Assembly: GCA_001600095.1 (NCBI GenBank)
Contig: BCIX01000007.1
Location: 620,001 to 684,000, forward strand
From: Bullera alba
Lineage: Eukaryota; Basidiomycota; Tremellomycetes; Tremellales; Bulleraceae
DNA: 64,000 nucleotides
Direction: 5' to 3'
The notes under the pieces are model-generated. The model was not told the origin of the DNA and did no database searches. It was given only the letters and a program-made list of their open reading frames with translations. Shown here piece by piece: positions 23,150 to 34,978 of the stretch; position 1 is the first letter of the stretch, and every line of letters starts with the position of its first letter. Made by a program: the position numbers and the translations under genes.

Positions 23150-25321
23150 ATGGTGGCTATGGACTACGACCCGGAGGCGGCGGCTCAGGAGAGCTATATA
23201 CTTTGTGCAGACTGTGGAACAGTCATCCCAGCTTCGAATGGAGCCGGTCTGTGTGAGTGCTTTGTCAGCGATTTCAAGTTTAGGAAAGGGTCGATGGCGA
23301 TGGGCCTAGAGATGAGGTCTATGTGATGTTCGGGCATCGGGGCGACAAGCGGTCAAGTGCTGATGGCTTGTAGGTGTTGGATGTCTGCGAAACACGGTCG
23401 ACATCACAGAGGGTATTCCAAAAGAATCAACCTTGAACTTTTGCCGAGGATGCGAGAGGTTCTTGTCGCCTCCTCAGAATTGGGTGCATTGTCAGCCGGA
23501 GTCGAGAGAGCTATTGGGTGAGTATCCGACTCCGACTCCGTAGCCACCCGATCGGAAATGGATGTAGCTCGCTGACCACGCTATAGCCGTCTGCCTGAAG
23601 AAGATCTCGAGACCTTTGATGAAGGTCCGCCTTATCGATGCCGCCTTCGTCTGGACTGAACCCCATTCCCGACGAGTCAAGGTCAAAGTGACAATCCAGA
23701 AGGAGGTCCTGGCAAACACTGTCCTTCAGCAGACGTTCGTCTTGACTCTGGTCGTCCACACCGGTCAATGCCCAAGTTGTACCAAATTGGCGGCGAAGAA
23801 CACTTGGAAGGCCAGCGTACAGGTCAGACAGAAGGTCACGCACAAGAGGACGTTCTTGTGGTTGGAGCAGTTGATCCTGAAGCACAATGCGCACAAGTAA
23901 GTAGAGTTTGAATTGGACTTCCATCTCGAGGCAATGAGCTCCTTGCTGACCCATCTCCAGAGACACGATCAACATCAACGAGAAGCGAGACGGTCTTGAC
24001 TTCTTCTACGCAGAGAGGAATAGCGCGATCAAGATGACAGAATTCTTGGCCAGTGTCGTGCCCACCAGGTGAGCCAGTCGACGTTCGATAGGAGATATAG
24101 CTCATACTCGTTTTCAGGACGAAGGGTTCGGAACAGCTTATCTCGAACGACACCCACAGCAATACGTCGAATTACAAGTTCACCTACTCTGTCGAGATTG
24201 TTCCCATCTGCAAGGACGATTTGGTGGTCGTACCCAAACCCCTAGCCAAGTCATGGGGAAACATCTCGTGAGAGCAGCTCCCCCTCTTTCGTGCATTAAG
24301 CTGACAGATATCCAGGCCTCTGACCATCTGTTCGCGAGTCGGAAACACAATGCACCTCATGGACCCAATGACGCTACAACAAACGGATGTCTCTGCGCCG
24401 GTATACTGGAGACAGCCTTTCGAGTCACTAGCAACGGTTTCGGACCTGGTCGAGTTTGTCGTCCTCGATATCGAGCCCTCTGGCCAGGTCAGAGGCAGAC
24501 ACGTCCTAGCCGATGCCCAAGTAGTTCGAGCCAGCTCGTCATCTGCCAACAGGATGGACGAGGATGGAATGGGAGATGATGGTATCTTCCACACTCGAAC
24601 ACATCTCGGTGCTATCCTCCAGCCTGGAGACACTGTGTTGGGTTACCACCTTACCAATGCCAACTTCAACAACTCCGAGTTCGAATCGCTCAACCAGGAC
24701 CGCATACCCGATGTGATCTTGGTCAAGAAGACGTACCCGAACCGAAGGAGAAAGTCGAGGCCTAGAAACTGGAAACTGCGATCGATTGCCAAGGAGGCCG
24801 AGGACGCCACCGAGGGCAGCAATGTCGTCGGTCGTGGAGCTCTGGGTCGACGAGGTGGTGTGGACCAGAAGAACGTCGAGAGGGATTACGAGCTTTTCCT
24901 GCGGGATCTGGAGGAGGACAAGGAGATGAGAGCTGCCATCAACCTCTACAAATCGGACAAGACGGCCGGTCCATCTGGTGGAGACGTGGACATGTCTGGC
25001 CACACGGCTGGATCAGGGATGAAGGGCGGCAAGAAGAGATCAGGCAAGAAAGCCCAAGCGCAAGCCGCCATGGATGTCGAGCAGGACGTTCAGCCTACGA
25101 CTTCGGCCCCTGTTGCCCGGGCCCAAGGCGGATTCAGGTCGACGGGAGATGATATGGACGAAGATGGCATGGACGAGGATGGCGATGTCAACTCGGAAGA
25201 TGACGATGCGGATGGAGAGGAGGAGGAAGACTTCCCTGAGATCGAGTTGGACGAGCTTCTGGAGCACTTTGAGGAGATGGATGTGCAGGACGAGCTGGAA
25301 GGTGGATCGGAAGTGCAATAG
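23150..25321 (+). CDS. NMD3: 60S ribosomal subunit export adaptor NMD3
   Basis: Six exons (23150-23252, 23374-23517, 23587-23896, 23961-24068, 24118-24267, 24316-25321) give 606 aa, close to the size of other fungal NMD3 proteins. The N-terminal zinc-binding region shows the expected CxxC motifs (ILCADCGTVIP, CVGC, FCRGCERF), followed by the RLIDAAFVWTEPHSRRVKVK segment typical of the family. Intermediate motifs include LDFFYAERNSAIKM and PLAKSWGNISPLTICSRVGN. The C-terminus is strongly acidic with leucines (EIELDELLEHFEEM), where NMD3 proteins carry their Crm1-dependent export signal. NMD3 binds the nuclear pre-60S particle, recruits Crm1 and is released in the cytoplasm. The gene converges with the aldose epimerase gene downstream. 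Confidence 0.97.
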
Positions 25322-25724
25322 AGTGATTCCAGGCTGCTTCGAGCGGCTGATTGCTTGGACACAGTATGCATAGCCCATGTATCATTAAACACAAATTCCT
25401 CCGCGATGCCAATGACCTGACATGCCAGGCTCAAACACGTCGATGCAACCCGATAGAGTTGACCCAGAGGGACTCATAGCCTGATTGATCCCTAGAAGAT
25501 AGCATGGAGTTGGTTCGGCAGGTCTTGGGATAGGAAGAGGAACGAATCACAACTTTGTGCATACATCCACGCCGTAAGTGTTCCGCTGTCTAGAAGGAGA
25601 GCTATGACTAAGATGTCCATTTACGAACACTCGAACCACCGGCGGTTGATACAGAACTAAATTGCTCATACATAGCGGACCGAATGCACGGTTTCATGAG
25701 GTACAATGACTCTGCATACGAGTT
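25322..25724. other. Convergent 3' region between NMD3 and the aldose epimerase gene
   Basis: About 400 bp between two stop codons. It should contain both 3' untranslated regions. No gene or clear repeat is seen. Confidence 0.5.
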
Positions 25725-27198
25725 CTACACGCTAAAATCGTACTCTGCCCAGTTGACGCTAGGTCCGGTCTGCGGTCCAAAGAGTTGCCTCTCTGACTGT
25801 CCCCACTCGGGATGATTGATACCGTCGATCCACTGCTGAGGTTCGATGACCAAGCATCCGTATTTGCCCACCGTTGGACTGCCTTGGGATGCATGTGAGG
25901 TGTATGTGCCATTCATGCCGGTACAGTCGTATAGCTGTATGGATTGCTGATTCGTCCTGACCTTCATTGTCAATCCGGTGTCTGCGCTGGACCAGATCAG
26001 CTGGGCGCTCTCTTGAGATTCCGGCGAACTGGAGACCGGTCGATCAAGGATGAAGGCATTGTCGATTCCGGTACATCCGTCGCCGCACTGCTTCGAGTAT
26101 AGCGATCCTTCGCCGATCGACTTGGGCGAGGTGAAGTTGAGTGGGACGGAGGGCGAGGCCCAAGGCCATTTGACAGACTGCAGTTCGCCAGTAGGGACTT
26201 GAATGGAATCGGTCGAGATAACCCGGTTGCCATATGGCAAGTGGAGGGTGTCGTTAAGGATGGTAGGCTGGGTAAAGGACCCGAGATTCCAGTAGATGTG
26301 GGTGACAAGGTTGACCGGAGTGAGCTGGTCGAGGGAGATGCCAATGATCCGAGCGGTGAATTTGCCGCGGGAAGTCGACGTCGCTGGAGAGACGCTATAT
26401 GTGACATGGCTGACCTGAAGATTCTATCAGCACCCGCAGAAGACAGACAGTAGGTCAACTAACCAAGGCACCAGGAAAGCCTTGGAATCCACTAGGGTCG
26501 ATCAAGGTGTAGGTGATACTCGAGGTGTTGTATTCTGTGACGGTCCAATTCCGCTACAACCAAGCAGTGTCAATACAGCTCTGTGCACCCAGAAGAACCA
26601 GCAAGCAGCTCACTCCATCGTACCCAATGTCTCCTCCATGCAGCGTATTCAGACCATTGTGCTCGTTCTTCGGGACCTGGTAGTCTGTACCGTCGATCTG
26701 GAACGTTCCATTCTTGATCCGATTGGCATACCGCCTAAGAACACGGGTGAGCTCTCTGCACCACATAGCTGACACGCATACTCACCCAGCTACACAGCCG
26801 AAGAACGATCTCGTGGTTGCTGTATCCCGAACGTACTGCGCCGGATCATCATACCCGACTACTACTTCCCTCGGATTCCCATCCTTGTCGTTGACATAGA
26901 GACTTGTCAATCTCGCTCCGTGCCCGATGAAAGTTGCATTGATCCCCTCGGCGGAGATGGTCAATGGCTTGATGGCGTCTACATCCACTTTGTAGGATGG
27001 ACCGTCGTTGTTACCCACGACGAGTGTCAAGAAGGGCAGTGCCGCCGTGATTGCCGTTGAATACCGCATGACTAGGAATGAGACCGCTACAGCGAGTACC
27101 GTTGCGATGAAGACACTCGGAATGCTTGTCGAGGTCGGGGTGGTGGTTGATGAGGACCTTTTCACCTGCTTTTGACTGTTTGTAGATGCCTTGGACAT
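25725..27198 (-). CDS. Membrane-anchored aldose 1-epimerase (mutarotase) family protein
   Basis: Four exons (27198-26786, 26734-26614, 26553-26464, 26414-25725) give 437 aa. The start chosen is the ATG of MSKASTNSQKQVKRSS, which puts a basic Ser/Thr-rich cytosolic stretch before a transmembrane helix (about aa 28-55, SVFIATVLAVAVSFLVM). A galactose mutarotase fold follows. Family motifs are present: GRYANRIKNGTF, NEHNGLNTLHGG, the catalytic His (H247) in THIYWNLG, DNAFIL and the catalytic Glu (E399) in CLVIEPQQW. Mutarotases interconvert the alpha and beta anomers of hexoses. The anchor and several N-glycosylation sequons suggest the enzyme faces the secretory lumen or cell surface, unlike the soluble GAL10/GALM enzymes. 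Substrate is unknown. Confidence 0.9.
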
Positions 27199-28373
27199 CT
27201 GCTGCAGCAGGCAACGCCGGCAGCTAGGAGGAGCGACCTCGTGACCGTGATCGAGATGATAGCCGTTGTCGGATATCAGGACGATGGTGGCCAAACCTGC
27301 TGCTGGACAGCTCCACCTTTTCGCCCTAGATGGGCTTCCAGATGGGGTTAGTTCGATGGGGGCGACCGGAAGATGATACCTCGTTGACGCTAGTCGACAG
27401 TGGGAGCAGGGCACCATCTCCGCACACGACACCTGTCAATGCGATCTTCATTTAGACATTGAAGGCCGAACGGTAACGTCCGGTTCTACCGAAACAACCG
27501 AACCGGGAGAGTGTATTGCCCGATCTGCCGCAAATGAGCCGAAGGACTTCTACGAGAGCCTGCGGGTTTGTTATTGGCAAGTGATTGGTAGGAAAAGCGA
27601 TCCATGCACTGGTGCCATGTCATAGCCAAACAAAAGTTCGAGATATGACAGAGGCTCTCGCAGTGCCAACTCCGTGCCCAGACAGGACCCGCAATGGCTG
27701 GTACGAAGGGTGCGGGAGATGTCACATATTGCGTATTAACCCTCGATCGTAAGATTGCAAGGAGATCGTCGATACCAGGGATGGACTACTGCTCAGCGCA
27801 CCGGCACAGTGGGATCGCCCTGTGGTTGCATAGCAGTTCGTCATCTGCACTAAGATGTCCCGCGTCCTAAGATCTTTCTGGCCAGTGTTCACTGTCGGGA
27901 GATCTAATCTCAACGTCTGTCCTGAAGGCTAACATCTCGTCGCTTACCCTCCCTTGCTTGTGCTACAGACTTCTGAGGTCAACTAACCCCAATTCGACGA
28001 GGACGACGCTACTACTTGACATCTTTCACAGCTTCGATACATAGTTACACTTGGACCTGAGGGGCCTCCGTCGTTATCTGACGCTTCATGAGCTTACAAT
28101 GTACGACTCCTACCGTTCTTGAGTACGAAAGGAATCAAGCCAATAGACCTTCACTAAGTACCCGCGTTACTGACTTGCGACACCCATCAGATCGCACGCC
28201 GATCTAGGACCGACTCACACATGACGGCTGATCACTGGGAGCCCGAGACTGAACGGGTATCGACCCAATGTCTCGTACCTTCTTGTACAGCTTCATTACA
28301 TAGCATTATACTTGGACTTTCCGGCCCTCCTTCGGCTTACTGTACTCTACATCATGATCGTATTGTACAACCC
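27199..28373. other. Intergenic region with a diverged direct repeat
   Basis: About 1.2 kb between the start of the epimerase gene and the 3' end of the secreted-protein gene, both on the minus strand. No gene is supported. Two imperfect copies of a segment of about 50 bp lie at roughly 28,029-28,078 and 28,287-28,340; they share ACAGCTTC, TTACATAG-like, ACTTGGAC and GGCCTCC/GGCCCTCC blocks. Confidence 0.4.
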
Positions 28374-29365
28374 CTACGACAAGAGCCAAGCCAACAATCC
28401 TCCGCTTAACAACCACGCTCCGGGCAGATCCATCCTCGCCCTACCCGCACCTTCCGGGGTGCCGGTGGTGATTGGGACATCGAGTGCAGTGAGCACGGGG
28501 ACGGTGATCGAGTAATCGGCCACACCGGTCCACTTGGGCAAACTAACCGTAGCCCCTCGCGTATACGTGGTGTAGTAGGGCCCGCTACGATCAGAGAGTC
28601 GAGTCAGCGTTGTTCAGTCTACATCCAGAGAGGCAGTCGTCGAGTATTGGGGTAAGGTAGGGAGCACCTGATAACTCACGTCGTAGTTGGCGAGGCGGTG
28701 ATCGTAGATGCACCAGTGAGTGTAGTTCCCAAGCTGGCACACCGTTGGGTAACGTTCCTCAACCATCCATTACCCTGTTCCTCATCCAACAACCCCAACG
28801 GACTCGTAGGCACGGGAATGCCTCCAATGGCAGTTGGATTCTCAGTCAGAGCGCTGTTTGAGTGATAGCCAATTGGCCTTTCACCCCCGTTGGCAATCAT
28901 GCAGTTGAGACAGAGGGAGAGATGTTCGTATTGCGCTTCATTGCAGAAGTAGTCGTCGCACTCGGTCTGGTTGGTCGTTACGGGTGGGTTGGTGTTGGGC
29001 ACGCCGGCGAAGATGAAGCAGGCTCTGGGGGACGTTGTTAGCATCTCAGTCTGGAACTTGAACTCGAGGCAAGGGACAGTGAGCGGACCGTTGGGTGCTC
29101 TGCGACTTTACCGCTGGGAGAACGACGACCGGGGTTTGACTCACGAGTACGCCGTGAGGACGCTATAGCATCCCTCGAGGCAGACCAAAGGGAACCCAGC
29201 TTCGAACTGTCCCGGGAGCGGAGCCACTCCGTTCGGAATCACTTCTGTGGGCGAGGCGGCGCGATAACTCGTAGTAAGTCTCTGACGCTCTTCAAGCGAG
29301 GCAGATGTGAGTCCCAGACTCGACAGTCCCAGCGCGAGGAGTGGTATGGTCCTTGATGCGAGCAT
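28374..29365 (-). CDS. Small secreted Cys-containing protein, possibly GPI-anchored
   Basis: Three exons (29365-29145, 29024-28680, 28584-28374) give 258 aa. The N-terminus is a clear signal peptide (MLASRTIPLLALGLSSLGL, cleavage near TSA-S). The mature part has paired cysteines (CLEGC, ACF, ECDDYFC, LCLNC) and several N-glycosylation sequons, then a Thr/Ser/Pro-rich spacer. The C-terminus ends in a short hydrophobic tail (GAWLLSGGLLAWLLS) after a small/basic stretch, suggesting a GPI signal, although the tail is shorter than usual. I do not recognise a catalytic domain. The pattern resembles expanded families of cell-surface proteins in basidiomycete yeasts. A TATAAA on the same strand lies about 100 bp upstream of the ATG. 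Confidence 0.75.
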
Positions 29366-29463
29366 GGTCTGATAAGGTGATAATGGTTCGGTAAGGGTGG
29401 TGTGCGGGGCGAACTGGCCGATGATTGAGGAAGAAGGGATGGTCTGGGAACAACCGTTGATGC

Positions 29464-29469
29464 TTTATA
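29464..29469 (-). promoter_or_regulatory. Candidate TATA box of the secreted-protein gene
   Basis: TATAAA reads on the minus strand about 100 bp before the start codon at 29365, a normal fungal TATA position. Assigned by sequence and position only. Confidence 0.4.
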
Positions 29470-30222
29470 CAGCCAGCTAGATGAGTGTCACGACATCGCA
29501 CCACGAGGAGCATGCCCTGTTATCGCTTGGCCAATGTCCATCCTTCATCCCCTCCTGGCCTCGGAGGACCGGCATGGACTCGGCGCTGCACACCGACCCT
29601 ACATGGTCTCACCCGTGACTTCCATCTGTTCCAGCAGCCACCTGTGTGTGTCGTCACTCGTGAGTGCTGGGGCAGCAAGAGCACGATGCAGGCGGTGACA
29701 ATAGGAGGAAGGAGGAGGTCCTCACTCGTTGCCGCATTGTCCTCCGCATATCCCCGTTAGCGCCATGCCATTGATGCCAAGATGCCAGCAGATGTCCAAG
29801 GAGGGCTGCTCCACAAAAGCATGACGAGGATACGCTTATCTCCGAGAGACGGCGGCTCAGGGCGGCTCTCGGGTTTGTCACCACCGCTTCCGATGGAACA
29901 CACCGGCTAGTCGACAGTCCTACTAGTCAGAGAGCACAGCATCGCTGATCATGTCGACTTGCCGGTATCAGTTACTAGTGGAATGAATGAGAGGATGTGG
30001 GTCTGATGCATGTATGTATGTTGACTATTGCGACAACATTGCTATGATACGAAATGCTGCGGGTGAGCGGTCTAGTACAGCGTCATGCCCGCCCGTGTAT
30101 TATACGATTGTCCGTAACTTGAAAGAGACTGACGGCTGGTGACTGGCACTCCGTGCTGTGCAGTTGTGGTCCAAGATCGATTTGCCGGCGAGCAGGGCAC
30201 CTGTTCACTTCTCGGCCAGCCG
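29470..30222. other. Intergenic region, nothing recognised
   Basis: This interval between two minus-strand genes holds the promoter of the secreted-protein gene and the 3' flank of the mucin-like gene. No gene, RNA or repeat is supported. Confidence 0.45.
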
Positions 30223-32079
30223 CTAGACCTCCTCGTGCCTCGCCAAATTTTCAGGTCTCGAGTCGGCAGTCGGGAAAGAGCTATTCGACAAGCCGGAGTA
30301 CTGCCTCGAATGATGGGCAGGTCTACTCGGTGACGGAGGTCCAAAGTCCATATCTATAGTGGCGTTAGATGGATTCCTGAGAAGCTGTAGTCTTGGCTCT
30401 TACTCACTTATATCTGATTTCGCCCTGGGTCTCCTCTGCGCATCTAGAGTTTGACTGCTGCCCCAGTCTGAACTCCTGCGACTGGCATAACCCCCGAAAG
30501 TCCCAAAGTCGACTTCAGAGCTCGGCCTACCGCCCATTGACCCGGATCCGGGTAATGGCGCGCCGAGCGGAGCTGGCATTTGCAGCTGCATACTCCTCTG
30601 ATGGGGCGCACCCCCAGCTGGAGGCAGAGCGAGGTGATGCCTCGAACTCATACTCATAGAGGAGACCGAGTACGGTCTTGGGAATCCACTGCCAGAGGAT
30701 AATGGTGAGCTGGCCATGTTTTGCCTTGAAGACGACGTGTGATGACCATATGAGGAGGGTTGGGGCGATGCTGCCCGTGACGACGATCCAGCTTCGGAAG
30801 CACCACTTGGCGCAGAGGGGAAATGCGATGACGAAGGGGATGGCGCGCGGCTAGATGGGCCGGCGACACTGCCCTGAGGTAGAGTCTCCATTATTGCAAT
30901 CTGGCGTAATCTGTCCACGGACGACTTGTTCCTTGGCAGCGGCCGCCTATTTATCGACTGCTGCGAGTCTGACGAGTCATTCGAACCGGATGATCCGTCG
31001 CGGTGAAGCCCAGAGTCGGTCCCGTATGCGGCAAAGGCCGGTTTGTCGGGCAGATCATCGGAAGCGTATTCGCCATCTTGAGATACACCCATCACAGGCG
31101 GCATTGGAGGTGACGCTTCGTGAGAGGTGGCAGAGGGAGTCGCCACGGGGTACGTAGCGTAGAATGAAGGTTGCCGCGAGTGTTGGTATTGAGAGGATGG
31201 TCTTCCGTTGAGTACTGAGCGGGTGGTTGGGCATCAGCAAGTGATTCAACCATAGCAAGCGCTCGGACCCACAGGTAGAGTAGGATGAAGCGCGGTTTAT
31301 GCTAGCTCCGACAGGACCCGCCATGACACTGTTCGCGCGATTGCGGTTCAATGTCGAAGGCGCATAGGTCATGTCTCTGGGCGGGCTACAATAGGGTCAG
31401 CGACGCCAAAAGCAGGAAATACGGGCCAGACTTACGGAGGTGGAACCCGATTCTTGCGATCTTTCAACCGTCTCCACAGCAGGAAGGCCAGTACGACGAC
31501 TGCCAATCCTCCTACGACTCCTCCTACGATTCCGCCAATCGCTCCTCCGCTTAGACCTTTCGACCCGGTTCCCACGGCATTCTGATTCGACGACGCTACA
31601 CCTGATGCCGAGGCCGAGGCGGACAATCGGGACGAGGACGCTGACATGGATGCGGCCGAGGCTGACGACAACGAAGCGGCTGAAGATGCTGAAGCGGCTG
31701 AAGACGACGCGGCTGCTGCTGCTGACGATGACTGAGCGGCAGGTGCAGCTGCTCCAGCGGATGATTGGCCAGCAGCCCCGGGGGACGATTGAGCTGGAGC
31801 CTGCTGCGCTGGACTCGAGGCGGCGGCGGCTTGTGTTTGCTGTGTAGCTTGGGTAGCGGGACCGGGGTTGGCGCTACTTGCAGCTGGAGCAGCGGCAGGT
31901 GCGGCCGAGGATTGCTGTGCAGGCGCAGCGGCCGACGATGCTGCTGGAGCTGGAGCTGGCGCTGCGGATGATTGAGGTTGTTGAGATTGTTGAGTTGAAG
32001 CTACGGATGTTTGGGCAGGGGAGGTAGTCGGTGCTGCTGCGGGGGCAGACGTCACCGCGGGCGCTGCTGCGGATGACAT
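30223..32079 (-). CDS. Mucin-like single-pass membrane protein
   Basis: Four exons (32079-31436, 31376-31273, 31214-30408, 30353-30223) give 561 aa. Residues 1-170 are almost entirely Ala, Ser, Pro, Gln and Thr, suggesting a heavily O-glycosylated stalk. One transmembrane helix follows at about residues 178-202 (GGIVGGVVGGLAVVVLAFLL), preceded by a glycine-zipper-like GGAIGGIVGG, then the stop-transfer sequence WRRLKDRKNR. The cytosolic tail of about 350 residues is Ser/Pro/Arg-rich with many possible phosphosites (RRSSDWGSS, RAKSDI). The layout matches fungal wall-stress sensors of the Mid2/Wsc type and Axl2-like proteins, but no WSC or CADG domain is visible. No classical signal peptide precedes the stalk with this start; the helix itself could be the signal-anchor (type III topology), or an upstream exon may be missing. 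Confidence 0.75.
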
Positions 32080-33792
32080 TGTGGTCCCTAGAGTCTCTCT
32101 TTCCGACTTTGATATAAGTTCTACTCTTCCTCTTGACTCTATTCTTCGAAATCCCCCAAATCAACAGACTGGATGTGTAGGTGAATCGACGCGATCTGAT
32201 CGACTTTTTCCGAGCCACTTGATCGAGTCTGGGGTGACTGATGGCGAAGCCTTGGACCACGGGGACCCTTGCTGGTGACAAACTTATCGAATATCGTTCT
32301 ATGATATCGCAGGGCAACGCCGAGCCAGAGGTTGAAAAGCCAAGTGCCGAGCCAAATTATAAAAGGGAGCGTGGGTGAGGCTAGGGCGAGCCGTTCGGCA
32401 TGTGTAGGTGACTCGTGGCAATTGGGTATGCTAGGCGTCGTGGTATGGCGTGGTTCCTATACTGTGGTGGACGAGACACGATGTCAGCTTGGTGCTGGGA
32501 AGAATCTATCGTTTGTCAAGCTGTGCTGCTGCGGATGATAGCCTTTTCGATCTTCCGGCCGTCCGGTCCTCCAGACAGCGATGATGGGAGTGATTGGGTG
32601 GAGAGTGATACGACAAGGACCAAGTAGAAGCCAGTTGGAGTGACCAGCCTGCTTTCTACGAGGATCACGCCACGTATGGTGAGGATGAGGATGAAGATGT
32701 CCGAGTACCCTCGAATCCGGAGGCAGAACAGCCTCAAAACTTCCTCCAGTAGAGCAGCTTGACCCGCCACGTTCCTTTGTTTGGTCCCAGCACTCACCGT
32801 TCGCCAACGACTGCCGGTATCCTCGGGATGACTATACACAATGCTTTCGAGGTCTGTACTATAGTCCAACAGATGCTCTATGGTGATCGCTTCATGCCAT
32901 CTCTGCATGCTTTGCAAGGATCTCTATGACTCTCGCTGTTACCACTGTTTACCCCCCGTTTTACCCCGCCGGCCACTGCAGTAAAAAGAGGGCAGGGAAT
33001 CCAGGGTCCACCGGATGACGTTACCCTGCGCCCGTAGCTCTGCCGTAGCGTAAGCGCCAGAGGTCAGCCAGGGCGGGGGTGCTCGCTGCATACGTTATCA
33101 GCCCGCAAGAGCATGCTTGAGCATGAGAGTCAAGGAAGTGTCGGAGGGCGATCTGCAGCTATGAATAGGAGACAGCCTAATACTGCCTATTAGCATCAAA
33201 ACTCGTCCCTCCAGAGCTTCGCTCATAGAGTCACGGACAGACTCGGACCAGGGAGGACCTAGGATGACGGACATACGAGCGGTTCTCCGGGGGCATTGCG
33301 TTTTCAGGGTCTACGGCGGTTAGCAGGATGACAGGAAAACGGTGACATCCGTCAAACAGGCTCTCCTCTCACGCCTTGTACGGCCACAAGCTGGTCAACG
33401 TCACCCCCGTGCCTCGGGTTCCTGGATGACTGAGTCCCCTGAATTCCCACATTGTCCACTCAGGACTACTCAGGACCACTCTGAGATTTCCGGACGAGTT
33501 TCTCCGTCAGATCCCCTTTTGGACATTGATCATCGTTGACCGTATGGCGCAGGTAGGAGCGTACACTGGAAATGTGGCTGCACGTGATGATTTGGTCCTG
33601 TATCTGGACTGCTCACCTATTGGATCCTCTCGGAGGACATTTTACGAGTTGAGCATGGCAATACCCGTATCAGGATGAGGATCAGCTGCTTCGTTCGTTC
33701 AGACTGGACCAAAGTATCAAGCACTGCATCGTCACATTTTATGGCTTGTACGGATCGATATCAGTTTAGACCCCAGAGTAGGGTCATAGAGG
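32080..33792. other. Intergenic region, no gene recognised
   Basis: About 1.7 kb between two minus-strand genes. A 133-codon minus-strand frame at 32,516-32,917 has a plausible start (MQSMQRWHEA) but no recognisable domain and no supporting exon chain. A run of C-rich blocks (TACCCCCCGTTTTACCCC) lies around 32,950-32,970. Nothing else is clear. Confidence 0.4.
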
Positions 33793-34221
33793 TCAGCCTG
33801 CACCGGGACAAGTACCCGAAGCGCTCTCTGCCCCTTCCCACGCTGGAACGACATGCCCCGCCTGATCATACACCACTGCAGCGGCAGCTCCCAGGCCAGC
33901 TGCTCGCCCACCGAGACGGCGGGTAAGAAGGCTGTAGGCGTATGCGCTGACGAGGGTCACGCCGGCCAGTGCGGCGGTCGTAGCAACTTCAGGCATGGTG
34001 AGCCGAGAGCTGAACATGGTGTGTAGAATATGACGAGTTAGTTGATGGTGGAAGAGACTGATCAGCTTCATTTGGATACCGCACAGTCTAGGACCGACTC
34101 ACACTCACCTGAGCGCAGAGACACCGTTTGAGAGGTATTCCGAGACTCCAGTGACTGCTTTGCTCACAGCCGAGACGGCTGAGCCCAAGGCGGACGGAGC
34201 GGTCGAGGTGGTATCAGCCAT
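33793..34221 (-). CDS. Small hypothetical protein with a hydrophobic segment
   Basis: Two exons (34221-34109 and 34009-33793) joined by a 99-nt GT-AG intron give 109 aa. The start has a good context (GCCATGGCTG). The N-terminal third is a Ser/Ala/Val-rich amphipathic helix (SAVSAVSKAVTGVSEYLS). A hydrophobic segment (ALAGVTLVSAYAYSLL) around residues 55-70 is followed by an Arg/Gly/Ala-rich stretch. It could be a small organelle membrane protein. I do not recognise a family, and the short length leaves room for a mistaken model, but clean splicing and frame closure support it. Confidence 0.5.
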
Positions 34222-34978
34222 GGCGATTCACGAATTGGGAAGTAGTGCCGTGTAGGGACAGGTAGGGACTGTCGATTGAGAGTATGGGTGTCAGCCGAAC
34301 GTCAGTATACTCAGGATGGAAAGAACAACGGGTGGGGACTCTCTTGCCACCGTCTTGAGTGTGAACCGCGAACCAGGCAGGCCGAGCTTGAAACGAGAAG
34401 TCGAGGTGACACACCAGATCCATTGTGCCGTTTCCCCGGGACGACGAGGTGTTGGTCCAAAGGACTGTCAAATGGTCTGAGAGGCGTTCTGCTCACATTT
34501 GTTGCATGATGTTCACCCTGGAAAGTGATAGGAAGCATACAGTCCTTCGTGGCCATGTAGGCTCCTGCCCCTCTGAGCCACTTCCTGGGCTGGCCTCCCG
34601 GCCCCGGCCTTGTCCTTGGTTGCTCAACAGTTCATGTGGGAAGTGAACGGCAGCTGGTGAAGGGATGATGATGGGCCAACTGCACCGCGCGGAGACTGAG
34701 TTGTTGACAAGGTGCGATGTGTATCGACGTCGGGCGGAGAGATTGGCCGAGGAGGGAGCAGCCTCGGTGATGCGATAGGTATCACCTTCAGGCGTGTAGT
34801 CTCATCACTCGTCTTCTAGCCCAGGTGTTCTATTCGTACTGGAGTCGTCCTGCGGCGTTGTGGTCTTGGATTGTCGAGTGCAGTCGAGCAGAATGTGGGT
34901 ATCTCTGCTGCCGAGGAGTCCATGCGGTGTCTCTCAGGGCTGTTCCACCTAGGCTGGCAAGGCTTCTCCTCCTCCTGC
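34222..34978. other. Intergenic region, nothing recognised
   Basis: This interval carries the promoter of the small hypothetical gene and the 3' flank of NAA38. Short frames in it have no support. Confidence 0.45.

Noticed and set aside
24350..25321. Separate 323-codon gene within NMD3
   Set aside because: It is simply the last exon of NMD3 read from an internal Met; the upstream exons join it in frame.
31440..31971. Plus-strand Arg/Leu-rich and Trp/Cys-rich frames opposite the mucin-like gene
   Set aside because: They are produced by the repetitive Ala/Ser codons of the minus-strand gene.
32516..32917. 133-codon minus-strand frame starting MQSMQRWHEA
   Set aside because: The first third looks faintly protein-like, but no domain, splice chain or homologous pattern could be found. 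Kept only as a possible unannotated small gene.
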